Made by a program: the position numbers and the translations under genes. 64,000 nt of DNA from Megaleporinus macrocephalus (Eukaryota; Chordata; Actinopteri; Characiformes; Anostomidae). Shown here in pieces: positions 63,501-64,000 of the stretch. Below the pieces are notes generated by a model, which saw only the letters and a list, made by a program, of their open reading frames with translations, ran no database searches and was not told the DNA's origin. Positions within the stretch are counted from its first letter, which is position 1; each line of letters opens with the position of its first letter. The stretch is taken from assembly GCA_021613375.1 (NCBI GenBank), contig CM038727.1, positions 1,196,832 to 1,260,831 of the forward strand. The letters run 5' to 3'.

Positions 63501-64000
63501 TCTGTGACTCATTTAACAGCTTGAACAAGAGTTACCAAAACAATAATATTGGCTAATACACGTCTCTCTCTTTGTTTTATAGCTTTAGTAATATGAAGAG
63601 AGATAGAAGTGCTGGTATTTAAGTACACTGGATTAAAAAAATTATTCATTTTAATATTATAGATGTTGTAGCATCTAAATTCTGTGATTTACTGTTTATC
63701 CAATCAGTTTTGTTTACTTGGGTGCCGATGCTAAGCTTCAGTCATATGGCTAATGCGCTCAGATTGAAAATATAATCTTAATTTCACCCAGAAAATAACT
63801 GAAACTTGGCTGTGTGTGGATATTTGCCAAATATGTTGTCGTTTTTCTTTAGGCTGCGTATCACTGGACCAAAAACTTGATTAACTGCCCAATTTCAGTT
63901 TTTTGGTAATATGTCTTGTATTTATTTACTACTGTTGGATTAGTATGGAGCTCCAGATTACTGATATCTGTTCACAGTGGTGGCGAGATCCTCTATAAAC
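63501..64000. other. Intergenic end of window
   Basis: No gene is seen. The last 30 bases (TTCACAGTGGTGGCGAGATCC) look like the start of another copy of the dispersed CAGTGGTGG element, cut by the window edge. Confidence 0.45.

Overview
The window reads as teleost fish nuclear DNA, probably an otophysan such as a characin or catfish, although I cannot fix the species. The reasons are long introns with GT..AG boundaries, two recognisable vertebrate genes, dense hairpin (MITE-like) elements and dispersed repeats of types I know from fish genomes, and very long tandem arrays.

Layout. At the left, on the minus strand, lie the first coding exons of stag1 (cohesin subunit SA1), positions 1-3011. 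A long 5' intron follows to a CpG-rich candidate first exon and promoter near 17.5-17.85 kb. From 17.8 to 30 kb there is no gene. That stretch holds a degenerate satellite (17.8-23.5 kb), a 51-bp minisatellite of about 81 copies (24.05-28.19 kb) inside a dispersed fish repeat, and a 15/18/21-bp minisatellite (28.85-29.96 kb). A second CpG-rich region at 30.45-31.05 kb is the likely first exon and promoter of larp4b on the plus strand, so the two genes are divergent. The first larp4b intron carries an 8.5-kb array of a 34-bp unit (32.87-41.41 kb) and a 56-60-bp minisatellite (41.45-42.45 kb). Coding exons of larp4b run from 45,094 to 61,342: PAM2w motif, La motif, RRM and a conserved C-terminal SYAEICQR block. 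A 3' UTR extends to roughly 62.4-63.5 kb.

Most interesting content. (1) A single 3.5-kb open exon (45,610-49,125, 1172 codons) sits between the canonical start exon of larp4b and its PAM2 exon, and it splices in frame (phase 0) into the PAM2 exon. It begins MGCCFSK, a myristoylation/palmitoylation-type N-terminus, followed by a dileucine signal. It would give a membrane-anchored isoform of about 1862 residues beside the usual 710-residue one. (2) Several minisatellites appear to have grown out of the interiors or arms of hairpin transposons whose unexpanded copies also lie in the window. (3) A perfect 48-bp inverted repeat with a 3-nt spacer lies beside the stag1 promoter, and a perfect RFX-type X-box palindrome lies in the stag1 intron.

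How the genes work: SA1 is a cohesin subunit acting on chromatin and telomeres. LARP4B is a cytoplasmic poly(A)-binding-protein partner that stabilises and promotes translation of mRNAs. They have no direct pathway link; adjacency is positional only. All assignments come from reading the sequence and from remembered family sequences; no database search was run.
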